From positions 1-16,025 of the forward strand of contig NZ_CAIP01000168.1 of the NCBI RefSeq assembly GCF_000297435.1: a stretch of 16,025 nt of DNA, read 5' to 3'. A program made the position numbers and the translations under genes. Numbering within the stretch: position 1 is the first letter of the stretch; each line of letters begins with the position of its first letter. This DNA comes from Microcystis sp. T1-4 (GTDB lineage Bacteria > Cyanobacteriota > Cyanobacteriia > Cyanobacteriales > Microcystaceae). The notes under the pieces are model-generated. The model had not been told where the DNA came from and searched no databases. It saw only the letters and a list, made by a program, of their open reading frames with translations. Shown here piece after piece: positions 7,074-14,813 of this stretch.

Positions 7074-7168
7074 TTATTTTGGAGTATCAAGACGATTATC
7101 AATGGCGATAATTTCTCTCTCAAATTCTTTAGTAATGCCTCCCAATCATTAATAAGTTCAGGCGTATT
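7074..7168 (-). pseudogene. Possible 3' remnant of a minus-strand gene
   Basis: On the minus strand one frame reads PELINDWEALL and the next reads KEFEREIIAIDNRLDTPK followed by TAA at 7076-7074. Together they look like one C-terminal tail broken by a frameshift near 7127. Directly 5' of the remnant lies the dispersed repeat at 7169-7198, which may have cut off the rest. I do not recognise the family, and the stretch is short enough to be chance. Confidence 0.25.
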
Positions 7169-7198
7169 ATACTAAATCCTGTTTTAAAAGTATAGGAG
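7169..7198. repeat. Dispersed repeat, copy 1
   Basis: This stretch, beginning ATACTAAATCCTGTTTTAAA, recurs at 12048-12078 with only one-base gaps in the T/A and G runs. Both copies are followed by a GGG(A/T)G-rich tract. Both sit in gene-free sequence. Confidence 0.8.
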
Positions 7199-7354
7199 GG
7201 TAGGGAGTGGGGAATTAGGGAAGTAGGGAGTGGGTTTTAAAAGTTCGATTGGCAGTTAATCGCACTATTAAAAAACGATTTTGTATTATTATCTAAATTC
7301 TTGGAGATTGTTGCTGTATAATCGGAATGACTGACCCCGCTTTTCATCTGAACT

Positions 7355-8278
7355 ATGCCCATTCCCGATTTTCAATCGATTATGTTGCCGCTATTAAAAA
7401 TACTTGCAGATGGCAAAGTTTATAAATATCGAGAAATTTTTGAAGCCTTGGTCAGAGAGTTTCAAGTCACGGAAGCAGAAAGAAAAGAAATGCTTCCCAG
7501 TGGACAACAAGAAATTTTTTCTAATCGAGTCGGTTGGGCAAAAACCTATTTAAAGAAAGCGGGATTAATTGACTCACCCCAAAGGGCAACTTTTGTAATT
7601 TCTGAGAAAGGAAAAGAAATCTTATCTCAAAATCCTACTCGAATTGATAACAAATTTCTCAGGCAATTTCCTGAGTTTCAAGAATTTACTAGAGTCAATA
7701 AGCAAAATGAAACTATTACTCTTGAAAGCAATTTATCAACTTCTGATCAAGAACAAAACCCAGAGGAATTACTAGAAAACTCCTATCAAGAAATTCGTCA
7801 AGCATTAGCGACAGACTTACTTTTTATTCTGCGAAAATTATCCCCAGATGCTTTTGAAAAATTAGTAGTAGAATTACTGGTAAAAATGGGTTATGGTGGC
7901 TCAATTAGAGATGCCGGTAAAGCGGTAGGTAAGAGCGGTGATCAAGGGATTGATGGAATAATAAAAGAAGATAGACTCGGTTTAGATATAATCTATATTC
8001 AGGCCAAAAGATGGGCTGATAATAATGCCGTTGGTCGTCCAGAAATCCAGAAATTTGTCGGGGCATTAGCGGGACAAGGAGCCAAAAAAGGTATTTTTAT
8101 CACTACTTCCTATTTTACCAAAGAAGCTTTAGAATATGCCCCCAGAAATGAGATAAAAATAGTGCTGATTGATGGGGAAGAATTAGGTCAATTGATGATT
8201 GATTATAATTTAGGTGTATCGACCCAAAAAATCTATGAAATCAAGAGAATTGATCATGATTATTTTGGGGATGAATAA
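7355..8278 (+). CDS. mrr: Mrr-type (type IV) restriction endonuclease
   Basis: This 307-residue protein has the two Mrr domains. Residues 1-100 form the winged-helix Mrr N-terminal domain (LLKILADGKVYKYREIFEALV and NRVGWAKTYLKKAGLI), which recognises DNA. After a Gln/Glu/Ser-rich linker (115-150), residues 160-285 are the Mrr catalytic domain. Its PD-(D/E)xK-type core is FEKLVVELLVKMGYGG (Glu168), SGDQGIDGII with Asp200, and IYIQAKRW with Gln216 and Lys218; GIFITTSYFTKEALEYA follows. Family members cut DNA carrying foreign methylation, so the likely role is defence against modified phage or plasmid DNA. No methyltransferase is adjacent, which fits a type IV enzyme. The 3' 72 bases are repeated 165 bp downstream. 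Confidence 0.9.
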   Translation: MPIPDFQSIMLPLLKILADGKVYKYREIFEALVREFQVTEAERKEMLPSGQQEIFSNRVGWAKTYLKKAGLIDSPQRATFVISEKGKEILSQNPTRIDNKFLRQFPEFQEFTRVNKQNETITLESNLSTSDQEQNPEELLENSYQEIRQALATDLLFILRKLSPDAFEKLVVELLVKMGYGGSIRDAGKAVGKSGDQGIDGIIKEDRLGLDIIYIQAKRWADNNAVGRPEIQKFVGALAGQGAKKGIFITTSYFTKEALEYAPRNEIKIVLIDGEELGQLMIDYNLGVSTQKIYEIKRIDHDYFGDE

Positions 8279-8282
8279 TAAC

Positions 8283-8311
8283 GTAGGTTGGGTTGAAGCA
8301 TGAAACCCAAC
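8283..8311. repeat. Dispersed hairpin repeat (GGTTGGGTT type), copy 1
   Basis: GTAGGTTGGGTTGAAGCA followed by TGAAACCCAAC forms a hairpin with GTTGGGTT/AACCCAAC-type arms. A related copy is at 15841-15870. It lies between the mrr stop and the duplicated mrr tail. Confidence 0.7.
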
Positions 8312-8368
8312 GCCCGCATAGTTTACGCTACCGCTAACTCATCCTACAAATAATTGTGCCTCCCTACT

Positions 8369-8443
8369 TATAACTTAGGTGTATCGACAAAAGAAATCTA
8401 TGAAATCAAGAGAATTGATCATGATTATTTTGGGGATGAATGA
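8369..8443 (+). pseudogene. Duplicated 3' tail of mrr
   Basis: Positions 8369-8440 repeat 8204-8275 with four differences in 72 bases. The frame is kept and reads YNLGVSTKEIYEIKRIDHDYFGDE and then TGA. Relative to mrr the changes are two silent ones plus Gln to Lys and Lys to Glu, which suggests the tail came from a diverged mrr allele rather than a fresh duplication. There is no start codon or upstream coding sequence. Confidence 0.85.
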
Positions 8444-8518
8444 GAGAGAGAGGGGGACAAGGGTTACAGGAAACGGCCATGGCGTTAAAATAGATAGGGA
8501 AAACAGAGGATAAAAACT

Positions 8519-9100
8519 ATGGACGGGATGACCTTTTTTCAGAAAAGTGCGGGACAGTGGAAATCTCAGCGCACCACCCATCATTTACCCTTTCGACGCT
8601 CAGAAACCGGCGATTCCGAGATTTATGTGGAAGCTTTAAGCGCCGATAACCCGAAAATTATCGCTATCTGTGAAATGCACGAAGTCGATCCCGCTAAGAC
8701 TGTGGGGGGTGCCTTTGTCAGTTGGGATGGTTCGATGCAGTGGGACAAAGAAAACGAAAATCATCAAGGAACCACCGTTTTTGCGCTAATTCCCGACGAA
8801 GATAATCCCCAAGCGGGTGTTCTCCTGCGGGAGCGAGGTTATGCGGAAATCATTCCCGTGGCGGGCCGTTATCACATTGATGAACAGGAAGGTTTAGTCT
8901 TAATTACAGAATACGAAACTATGACCTCGATCGAGCGTTTTTGGTTTGCCGATGCCGATTTACGTCTCCGCACTAGCACAGTTCAACGTTTTGGCGGTTT
9001 TAATACGGCCACTTTTTGTGCTGAATCCCGCAATCAGTCATCGGAGTCAGTCTCTAGTGATTCCCCCGAACCATCATCCTATTCGATTAGTGGCTGGTAA
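8519..9100 (+). CDS. CpcS/CpeS-family phycobiliprotein bilin lyase
   Basis: This 193-residue protein belongs to the CpcS/CpeS lyase family, beta-barrel (lipocalin-like) proteins that attach bilins to cysteines of phycobiliproteins. Diagnostic stretches are FFQKSAGQWKSQRTTHHLPFRRSE (6-29), EIYVEAL, GAFVSWDGSMQWD (64-76), GVLLRERGYAEIIPVAGRY, and IERFWFADADLRLRTSTV (138-155). A Ser/Pro-rich tail (residues 172-190) follows. AGAGGA 8 bases upstream supports the ATG at 8519. cpcG follows 202 bases downstream on the same strand, tying it to phycobilisome assembly. Which subtype it is (CpcS, CpcU or a CpcS-III form), and so which subunit it serves, cannot be settled by eye. Confidence 0.85.
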   Translation: MDGMTFFQKSAGQWKSQRTTHHLPFRRSETGDSEIYVEALSADNPKIIAICEMHEVDPAKTVGGAFVSWDGSMQWDKENENHQGTTVFALIPDEDNPQAGVLLRERGYAEIIPVAGRYHIDEQEGLVLITEYETMTSIERFWFADADLRLRTSTVQRFGGFNTATFCAESRNQSSESVSSDSPEPSSYSISGW

Positions 9101-9102
9101 AT

Positions 9103-9136
9103 TCAGTTATCAGTTATCAGTTATCAGTTATCAGTT
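9103..9136. repeat. Tandem heptamer repeat TCAGTTA, nearly 5 copies
   Basis: Four full copies plus TCAGTT lie directly after the bilin lyase stop. The unit is the same as at 2705-2746. A T tract (9134-9141) and a pyrimidine-rich stretch follow. Confidence 0.95.
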
Positions 9137-9290
9137 TTTTTCTCCCCTCTCCCTGCTCCGGCGCTCCCCAACACCCCGGATGGTAAGCAAGTTTTCTTAA
9201 CAATTGTAAGAATTTTTAATATTTCTTTTCTAGTTGGCACCTACTCCCTTATCATTAGGAGGAAAGTTTTTTAAGCATTTCTAAGGATAC

Positions 9291-9295
9291 GGAGG
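9291..9295 (+). promoter_or_regulatory. Strong ribosome binding site fixing the TTG start of cpcG
   Basis: GGAGG lies 7 bases before TTG 9303. No ATG is available in frame at the N-terminus, and MAIPLLNYAPKSQNVRV matches known CpcG N-termini. The rare TTG start is therefore well supported. Confidence 0.8.
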
Positions 9296-9302
9296 TTTAC
9301 CC

Positions 9303-10055
9303 TTGGCCATTCCTCTTTTAAATTACGCCCCCAAGTCCCAAAACGTGCGGGTAGCTGGTTATGATGTCGGTGGAGACGAAAAACCGAGAGTTTACACGAC
9401 GGAAAATGTCCTCTCCCCTAGCGACCTGGACGATTTAATCGAAGCCGCTTACCGTCAGATTTTCTTCCATGCCTTTAAATGGGATCGGGAACCCTTCCTC
9501 GAATCCCAATTACGCAATGGACAATTATCGGTGCGGGATTTCATTCGTGGTTTACTGTTATCGAAAACCTTCTATAACAGCTTCTACGAGAAAAACAGCA
9601 ACTATCGCTTTGTCGAACAGGTAGTACAAAGAGTTCTCGGTCGCGATGTCTATAGCGAAAGAGAAAAAATTGCTTGGTCGATTGTCGTTGCCACCAAAGG
9701 CATTCAAGGTTTTGTCGATCAACTTCTCAACAGTGACGAGTATCTGCAAAGCTTTGGTTATGATACCGTTCCCTACCAACGTCGTCGCACCCTGGCGAGC
9801 CGCGAAATCGGTGAACGTCCATTCAACATCACCTCGCCTCGCTACGATGGCTACTATCGTGGTATTTTGGGCTTCCCCCAAATCGTTTGGCAGAATGCTG
9901 TCCGTCGCTATGTTCCCCAAGAGCAAAAACCCAAAGCCGGCGATCCTTCCAGCTTCTTGGCTATGGCCCGGGGTCTCGGTAGCGCCAAAGGCAATCCTGT
10001 ACCAAGAATCTCCGCTATGAATATTAACATCGAGGCTTCTGTACCCCGTCGTTAA
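9303..10055 (+). CDS. cpcG: Phycobilisome rod-core linker polypeptide CpcG
   Basis: This 250-residue protein aligns along its length, as I remember it, with Synechocystis CpcG1. It starts MAIPLLNYAPKSQNVRV; the PBS linker domain spans about residues 25-160 (NLIEAAYRQIFFHAFKWDRE-like region, NGQLSVRDFIRGLLLSKTFYN, NYRFVEQVVQRVLGRDVYSE, EKIAWSIVVATKGIQGFVDQLLNSDEYL). It continues through YDTVPYQRRR and ends NINIEASVPRR. It links phycocyanin rods to the allophycocyanin core on the stromal face of the thylakoid. The C-terminus is not hydrophobic, so this is the conventional CpcG1 type, not the membrane-type CpcG2/CpcL. The start is TTG with a strong GGAGG site. It lies downstream of the bilin lyase gene but with 202 bases of repeat-containing spacer, so it may have its own promoter. 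Confidence 0.96.
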   Translation: MAIPLLNYAPKSQNVRVAGYDVGGDEKPRVYTTENVLSPSDLDDLIEAAYRQIFFHAFKWDREPFLESQLRNGQLSVRDFIRGLLLSKTFYNSFYEKNSNYRFVEQVVQRVLGRDVYSEREKIAWSIVVATKGIQGFVDQLLNSDEYLQSFGYDTVPYQRRRTLASREIGERPFNITSPRYDGYYRGILGFPQIVWQNAVRRYVPQEQKPKAGDPSSFLAMARGLGSAKGNPVPRISAMNINIEASVPRR

Positions 10056-10144
10056 TTTTTAGCTAAATCTGCTGGGGAGAGTCCCTAATTGGCAGAATGA
10101 CCCCCGAACCATAATCAGGTTATTTTGTGAATTGGTGGCTCTCC

Positions 10145-11203
10145 CTATGGGGTTGCTCCTGAGATAATCCCCCCACCGAGGACGATTTCCCCTTCATAAA
10201 TCACGGCTGCCTGGCCCGGGGTGATGCTAAATTGTGGTTCATCGAAAACCAGCTTCACTTGATTATTTTCTAGGGGAATAACATTGACGGGAACAGCCGG
10301 AGAACGATAACGTACCTGTACCTGCGCGCGGATAGGGGTGGTAGGTTCAGCAATAGAAACCCAGTTCATCCGTCCGACAAGACAAGCGGCACTAACGGCA
10401 CTTTCGCGATTACCGACGATAACCCGATTCATGACGGGATCGAGTTTTACCACATAGAGAGGTTCGGCGGCGGCGATGCCGATGCCTTTGCGTTGTCCGA
10501 TCGTATAATGATGGATACCGCTATGTTTACCCAAAACTTTGCCATCGAGATCGACGATATCCCCCTCACTAACGGCGATATACTTATCCAAGAATGATCG
10601 CATAGTTCCGTGAGCTTCAATCAAGCATAAATCCTGACTATCGGGTTTATCTGCTGTTTTTAAGCCGAATTCCTGGGCAATCCTGCGGGTTTCTGCCTTG
10701 GTTTGTTCGCCCAAGGGAAATAAAGTCCCACGCAGTACATCTTGAGTTAGATCATAGAGAAAATAGGATTGATCTTTATTTTTATCGACGGCGCGCAGCA
10801 GTTGATAACGGTTATTTTCAGGAGAAAAACGAATTCTAGCGTAGTGACCGGTGGCAATAGTATCCGTTTGCAAGGTTTCCCTAGCATAATGCAGCATCGG
10901 GCTAAATTTTACCGCTTTATTGCACTGAGAACAGGGCAGCGGTGTGATTCCCGCTTCGTAACCGGAAACTAGATAATCAATAATTTCCTTTTGGAAAAGC
11001 TCGCGACTATCGACGATATGATGGGGAACCCCCAACTGCTCACAAATAAAGGCCGCATCCACCATTCCCTCGGAGCAGCATTGACCTTTACCCTTCATTA
11101 ACCACAGGGTCAAGCCAATAACATCATAACCTTGAGCGTGTAAGGCGGCAGCGGCAACAGAGCTATCTACTCCCCCTGATAGACCGACAACAACTTTCCC
11201 CAT
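10145..11203 (-). CDS. mnmA: tRNA-specific 2-thiouridylase MnmA
   Basis: This 352-residue enzyme places sulfur on U34 of Lys, Glu and Gln tRNAs in the cytoplasm, using ATP and a relayed persulfide. The PP-loop ATP motif GLSGGVDSS is at residues 7-15. The family region PCSQCNKAVKF holds Cys94, the counterpart of the first catalytic Cys. ATGHYARI is at 117-124, DQSYFLY at 144-150, and PDSQDLCLI contains Cys193, the second catalytic Cys. HYTIGQRKGIG and the C-terminal beta domain follow, ending near GGGIISGATP. Length and start are normal for the family. It is divergent from the SPOR-domain protein gene. The C-DES enzyme elsewhere in the window is a conceivable sulfur donor, but nothing here links them directly. 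Confidence 0.96.
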   Translation of the reverse strand: MGKVVVGLSGGVDSSVAAAALHAQGYDVIGLTLWLMKGKGQCCSEGMVDAAFICEQLGVPHHIVDSRELFQKEIIDYLVSGYEAGITPLPCSQCNKAVKFSPMLHYARETLQTDTIATGHYARIRFSPENNRYQLLRAVDKNKDQSYFLYDLTQDVLRGTLFPLGEQTKAETRRIAQEFGLKTADKPDSQDLCLIEAHGTMRSFLDKYIAVSEGDIVDLDGKVLGKHSGIHHYTIGQRKGIGIAAAEPLYVVKLDPVMNRVIVGNRESAVSAACLVGRMNWVSIAEPTTPIRAQVQVRYRSPAVPVNVIPLENNQVKLVFDEPQFSITPGQAAVIYEGEIVLGGGIISGATP

Positions 11204-11305
11204 AAACTTTGTAATGATTTTTAACCAATATACTTTCTAGACTAGCATCTCCTCCTTTAAAATTTGGACATGGTGTACCCAAATTTCGTGTGAGGACAAA
11301 CCAGC

Positions 11306-11941
11306 ATGATGAGAACAAATCTACTGTTTTTCTCGGCTTTATTTTGGTTAAAAGTCGGGATAATCGCTCAAGGAACGCTACTGCTAAAAGCAAACTTATC
11401 TTTTGCCCAGAATCTTTATCCCGGTCGTCGTTTGCCCCCACCGCCGGCGGTGAGACAACCAACTAAACGTTCAGACAGTCCCAGTGCTGTTAATTGTTCC
11501 CAATGTTCACCCTTAAATTTACCCCCAGTTAATTCTCCTTCAGTTCGTCCTCTGGTGGCGGACCCAGTTTCTGGTAATCAACCCCTGAGAGAATACGTTT
11601 TTCAAGCTCCCGCTACCGTGCGTCCTGCCGATGCTACGGTGATTAATAATCATCGTCAAACTGTCAATCCACCAGCACCCAGACCTCAAAATCGCGCCAA
11701 TAAACCCCCCGCACCACAGCAGCGGGTTATTGCCGCTAATCAACTCTTTCGCGTTGAAGTTAGGACTAATAGTGCGGAAGCGTTGGCAAAAATTAAAGAA
11801 ATTGAACCCCTCGCATTTATCCGTACGGGAGAAAATGTTATTCAAGTGGGGTTATTTCAGCAACAATACCAAGCAAAGCAAAGAGTACAAGAGTTAACTA
11901 AACAGGGTTTTAGCGCTCAGATTATTACCCTCAATAATTAG
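11306..11941 (+). CDS. Secreted proline-rich protein with C-terminal SPOR-like domain
   Basis: This 211-residue protein starts at ATG 11306, with GAGG about 11 bases upstream. Residues 1-35 form a signal peptide or anchor (MMRTNLLFFSALFWLKVGIIAQGTLLL..., SFAQ). Residues 37-145 are a low-complexity Pro/Asn/Arg-rich linker (PPPPAVRQPTKR, PAPRPQNRANKPPAPQQR) with one CSQC pair (Cys64, Cys67). Residues 147-209 look like a SPOR domain: LFRVEV..., then NVIQVGLFQQQYQAKQRVQELTKQGFSAQIITL, matching the VQVGxF...A...L...GF.A pattern. SPOR domains bind denuded peptidoglycan at division sites. A periplasmic, wall-binding role is therefore inferred. It could act in division or envelope maintenance; the exact role is unknown. 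Confidence 0.75.
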   Translation: MMRTNLLFFSALFWLKVGIIAQGTLLLKANLSFAQNLYPGRRLPPPPAVRQPTKRSDSPSAVNCSQCSPLNLPPVNSPSVRPLVADPVSGNQPLREYVFQAPATVRPADATVINNHRQTVNPPAPRPQNRANKPPAPQQRVIAANQLFRVEVRTNSAEALAKIKEIEPLAFIRTGENVIQVGLFQQQYQAKQRVQELTKQGFSAQIITLNN

Positions 11942-12047
11942 TAAAGTTAGGGTTGAAAATATTAATAATAATCCGGGTTCAGGTCTGGGAATTATCCCTA
12001 ATTCTCCTTAACCCTTGCCCTGCTGCGGGTTAATAAAACCGCTTGTA

Positions 12048-12078
12048 ATACTAAATCCTGTTTAAAAGGTATAGGAGA
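12048..12078. repeat. Dispersed repeat, copy 2
   Basis: Starts ATACTAAATCCTGTTTAAAA and continues GGTATAGGAGA; it matches copy 1 at 7169-7198 apart from single-base gaps. Confidence 0.8.
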
Positions 12079-12220
12079 GTGGGGAGACACAATATTAATT
12101 AAAATTATCAAAAATTAATTTTGAGGGGAAGTTCTTAAGTAGCTAGACACAATTAATTACACATAAGTAGCTGGTTATAATTAAATTAAAAATGGATTTT
12201 AGGTTCGATCCCCCCTGCTC

Positions 12221-12270
12221 CCCTTGATAAGGTAGGGTTGATTCATGAATCAACCCTACCCTTGATAAGG
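12221..12270. repeat. 30-bp perfect palindrome overlapped by 12-bp direct repeats
   Basis: 12231-12260 is a perfect palindrome (GGTAGGGTTGATTCA joined to its reverse complement). It is flanked and slightly overlapped by two copies of CCCTTGATAAGG at 12221-12232 and 12259-12270. The layout looks like a small palindromic insertion bordered by a duplicated target. Confidence 0.85.
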
Positions 12271-12370
12271 GTGGTGTCTGATAATTTTTAACGCCTACCT
12301 ACTTATCTAACTATCTCTTGCCTGTTGCCTCTTGCCTATCCTCACCAAGAAGTTAATTTTGCCCTATTAC

Positions 12371-13348
12371 TTAGCACACAGAGTTAATTTTGTCAAGCAA
12401 AATTCTGACCGCATCGATGATCACATCCGGTTGATCCATCCAGACAAAATGGCCACTTTTATCCGCTTGTATTTCCCTAAAATCTCTGGATAATTTGCCT
12501 AATTCTAGGTGCATCTCCTCCCGGAGTTGGTTGGCACTTTTGAGGGGAATAAAGCGAGTCCAAAGGGAAGGTTTAAAAAAAGAATTAGCTTTAATACTAA
12601 CTATCGGTAAATTACCGAAATTGTTAGCCTCACTCAGCTGACGAGCGCTTTGGTCGAGATTAAGCATTTCTCTACTCATCGTCATCCAGTGTTTAGCGCG
12701 ACAGAAAGAACGCTTAACTCGATCACAAGAATCTGGGGAAAAGCGACGCAATTCTGGTTTTAATAATTCAAAAACTCCCAGAACTCTCATAACTCTTATA
12801 ATGCCTAAAATTGAGCCGATAATCGACATACAAAATCCAGAGATGAAAAATAATTTTAAGGCCTTTAATGCTGGCGACATTTTCAGCATTCCCTGCTCGT
12901 GTAAACCATCGGTGAGTACCAAACCTACTACTTTTTCTGGGAACAGATGAGCATACAGTCGAACATTATAACTGCCAAAAGAATCACCAACTAAAATATA
13001 AGGTGGTTCTATTTTTGCCTGGGTTAGTAATTGATCTAATTCCTGAACAATTTGGTAGCTAGTTCGTGGATGGGGACTAGGATCACTCCAACCATAACCC
13101 GCTCGATCATAAATACAAACCCTAGCCAATTGTGACAATTCTTCTATCAAAAAATATCCCTCAATTCCCCCTAAACTATGGTCAATAATAATAGTGGGAC
13201 TAGCCGATCCCGCTAGACAAAAATGTAGGCGATATTTACCTAGATTAATCAAATTACCCGGCGGTGCTTTTTGTTCTTCTATCCAAACAGATAACGTCTG
13301 ATAAACTGTGGTCGCTACTAGGAGAATTACTCGAATTGATAAAGACAT
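12371..13348 (-). CDS. Alpha/beta hydrolase with N-terminal membrane anchor
   Basis: This 325-residue protein starts at ATG 13348; AGAGG 7 bases upstream supports that over the TTG at 13372. Residues 4-22 (SIRVILLVATTVYQTLSVW) form a membrane anchor or uncleaved signal. The hydrolase core follows: LHFCLAGSASPTIIIDHSLGG (oxyanion-loop region), VCIYDRAGYGWSDPSPHPRT (78-95), the nucleophile elbow GDSFGS with Ser123, VLTDGLH at 144-150, and the late-strand histidine in DKSGHFVWMDQP (His300). The catalytic acid is not obvious; Asp147 or a residue near 250 are candidates. A cap region (150-240) is rich in Leu, Ile, Arg and Lys and could contact membrane lipid. The substrate is unknown; esterase or lipase-like activity is only a family-level inference. 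No operon partner is present. Confidence 0.85.
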   Translation of the reverse strand: MSLSIRVILLVATTVYQTLSVWIEEQKAPPGNLINLGKYRLHFCLAGSASPTIIIDHSLGGIEGYFLIEELSQLARVCIYDRAGYGWSDPSPHPRTSYQIVQELDQLLTQAKIEPPYILVGDSFGSYNVRLYAHLFPEKVVGLVLTDGLHEQGMLKMSPALKALKLFFISGFCMSIIGSILGIIRVMRVLGVFELLKPELRRFSPDSCDRVKRSFCRAKHWMTMSREMLNLDQSARQLSEANNFGNLPIVSIKANSFFKPSLWTRFIPLKSANQLREEMHLELGKLSRDFREIQADKSGHFVWMDQPDVIIDAVRILLDKINSVC

Positions 13349-13955
13349 AACTAGACCTCTTGTAAAAATCAAAAATTCTTGTGGTTGCTGGAGAATTAAC
13401 CATGAATAATCATCAATGAAATGGTCAATTTAATCAGGGTAAGCGCATCTTAACAATCCTTGACAAAATCAACTTTATGTGAGTTGCTTACCCAGAGAGC
13501 GATTCAGGCATATTTGAGGAGAATTGGCCATCTCAATTGTTAAGCAAAAATCGACCAAATGTGAAGATTTCGTAACTATTCTGATTGACTGGTATCACTT
13601 CAAATGCCCACACAGCAAGCGGATCACAAAATTGGCCAATTGTCAATAGCGTTTGAGATGCTCTCACCCTGTCAATTTAATGGTGAGCAGCCGCCGTGAT
13701 TAAAAGAGAGCGCCAGCATTGCAACCAAAATATAATACAAATGAACGCTTTACCCGATGATTTTGAGCCAAGTATTTCTAGTCAATTAAGCATAAATACT
13801 TAAAATCCCCTCAAGTGCGAGCTGCTACGCAGTGCCTTCGGCATCGCATTTACCGAAGAAAAAGCGCTTAATAAGTTGTTAAATTTCGAGAACAACATTA
13901 GCAGTATGCTGAAAATTGGCGAAAACCATTAAGATCATAGACCGAGTTTAATCTT
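13349..13955. other. Long intergenic region upstream of the hydrolase and stress-protein genes
   Basis: About 600 bases hold no convincing gene. Visible signals are TATAAT at 13731-13736 (plus strand, no matching -35) and a GC-rich GCTACGC-type repeat at about 13817-13850 (GAGCTGCTACGCAGTGCC and GGCATCGCATT), followed by AT-rich sequence to the start at 13956. The region lies between divergent genes, so promoters for both are expected here. A small RNA is possible but not supported by clear structure. Confidence 0.5.
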
Positions 13956-14810
13956 ATGCTAGAGAAAATACTATACGCTGATTCCGGCGCAGGTCAAACC
14001 CAAGAAATGCTACAAGCATTGATGGATCTCCCCGCTATCCGGAAAGCGTCGATTACCATTCTCCGGGTTGTTCCCCCTCAGATTACCACCGAAGCTCTGG
14101 CCAGTAAATGGGAAGAGGGGACCCAAATGCTGACTAAAATCCTGCAAGAAGTCAAAATTGAACCCAGCAAAGTTTCCACTATTCTGCGTCAAGGAGATCC
14201 CAAAGATACCGTCTGTCAAGTTGCCGACGAAATCGGTGCAGACTTGATCCTGATGGGTTCCCGAGGACTGAAGCGACTGGAGGCAATTCTAGAAAATTCC
14301 GTCAGTCAATACGTCTTTCAACTGACTAATCACCCGATGTTATTGGTAAAAGACGATATTTACGTCAAAAAAATCAAAAAGGTGATGGTAGCTCTCGATA
14401 AGTCTAGCTCGGCTGATTTAGCTCTCGATCTGGCTATTTATCTCCTGCGGGATTATCCTTCAGCAGAGTTAATTCTGGCCCGCGTCAACCCCGACTTAAA
14501 ACCGGAATTTGCCCCCACTTCCCCCAAAGAAATGGAAGAAAACCCGATTATAGGGCCGGCAGTGGCAAAAGCGAAACGGATGAATATACCCTATCGCTGC
14601 GTGGTGACGGGGGGTAAACCGGGAGAACAACTCTGTAAACTCGTCGATGATTATAATGTGGATCTCTTACTGTTGGGTTCGCCCGATCGCCGTCCTTCCG
14701 TGGCCAAGAGTTTACCAGATCTCGATCGCCTTCTCGGTACTTCCCTCTCGGATTATGTGCGGGTTAATGTCAATTGTCCCGTCCTTTTAGCCAGAAAAGA
14801 AGGGATTTAG
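13956..14810 (+). CDS. Universal stress protein with two UspA domains
   Basis: This 284-residue protein is two Usp domains in tandem. Domain 1 (1-133) runs from KILYADSGAGQTQEML through ITILRVVP and ADLILMGSRGLKRLEAILENSVSQYVFQLTNHPMLLVK. Domain 2 (138-280) runs from IKKVMVALDKSSSADLALDLA through AELILARVNP and VDLLLLGSPDRR to LLGTSLSDYVRVNVNCPVLLAR. The ATP-binding pattern GxxGx9G(S/T) is present in form in domain 1 (GSRG), but the last Gly is Asn113 before Ser114. In domain 2 the loop is longer (GSPDRRPSVAKS...LGTS). ATP binding may therefore be altered. Such proteins are cytoplasmic stress responders with varied roles. The gene stands alone after a long upstream region. Confidence 0.9.
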   Translation: MLEKILYADSGAGQTQEMLQALMDLPAIRKASITILRVVPPQITTEALASKWEEGTQMLTKILQEVKIEPSKVSTILRQGDPKDTVCQVADEIGADLILMGSRGLKRLEAILENSVSQYVFQLTNHPMLLVKDDIYVKKIKKVMVALDKSSSADLALDLAIYLLRDYPSAELILARVNPDLKPEFAPTSPKEMEENPIIGPAVAKAKRMNIPYRCVVTGGKPGEQLCKLVDDYNVDLLLLGSPDRRPSVAKSLPDLDRLLGTSLSDYVRVNVNCPVLLARKEGI

Positions 14811-14813
14811 CCC

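Larger units (their letters stand above)
6977..7354. other. Intergenic region with a gene remnant and a dispersed repeat
   Basis: No intact gene is present. The stretch contains a possible minus-strand coding remnant (7074-7168), one copy of a dispersed repeat (7169-7198), and a G-rich tract GGGTAGGGAGTGGGG (about 7198-7212). The rest is AT-rich and leads up to the mrr start. Confidence 0.6.
11942..12370. other. Gene-free region rich in dispersed repeats
   Basis: No gene is seen. It contains a copy of the dispersed repeat (12048-12078), a very AT-rich stretch (12088-12195) with AAGTAGCT twice (12136-12143 and 12165-12172), and the palindrome with flanking direct repeats at 12221-12270. It separates the convergent SPOR-protein and hydrolase genes. 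Confidence 0.7.

Noticed and set aside
9646..10020. Overlapping long frames within cpcG on both strands
   Set aside because: They are shadows of cpcG, which matches a known family along its entire length.
11163..11462. Minus-strand 99-residue frame overlapping the start regions of mnmA and the SPOR-protein gene
   Set aside because: It lies antisense to a gene with a clear signal peptide and overlaps mnmA in another frame. No recognisable protein features.
13741..13803. Small frame MNALPDDFEPSISSQLSINT after a TATAAT at 13731
   Set aside because: The ATG is only 4 bases past the -10 box, so it could not be in the transcript with a leader. Twenty codons without other support.
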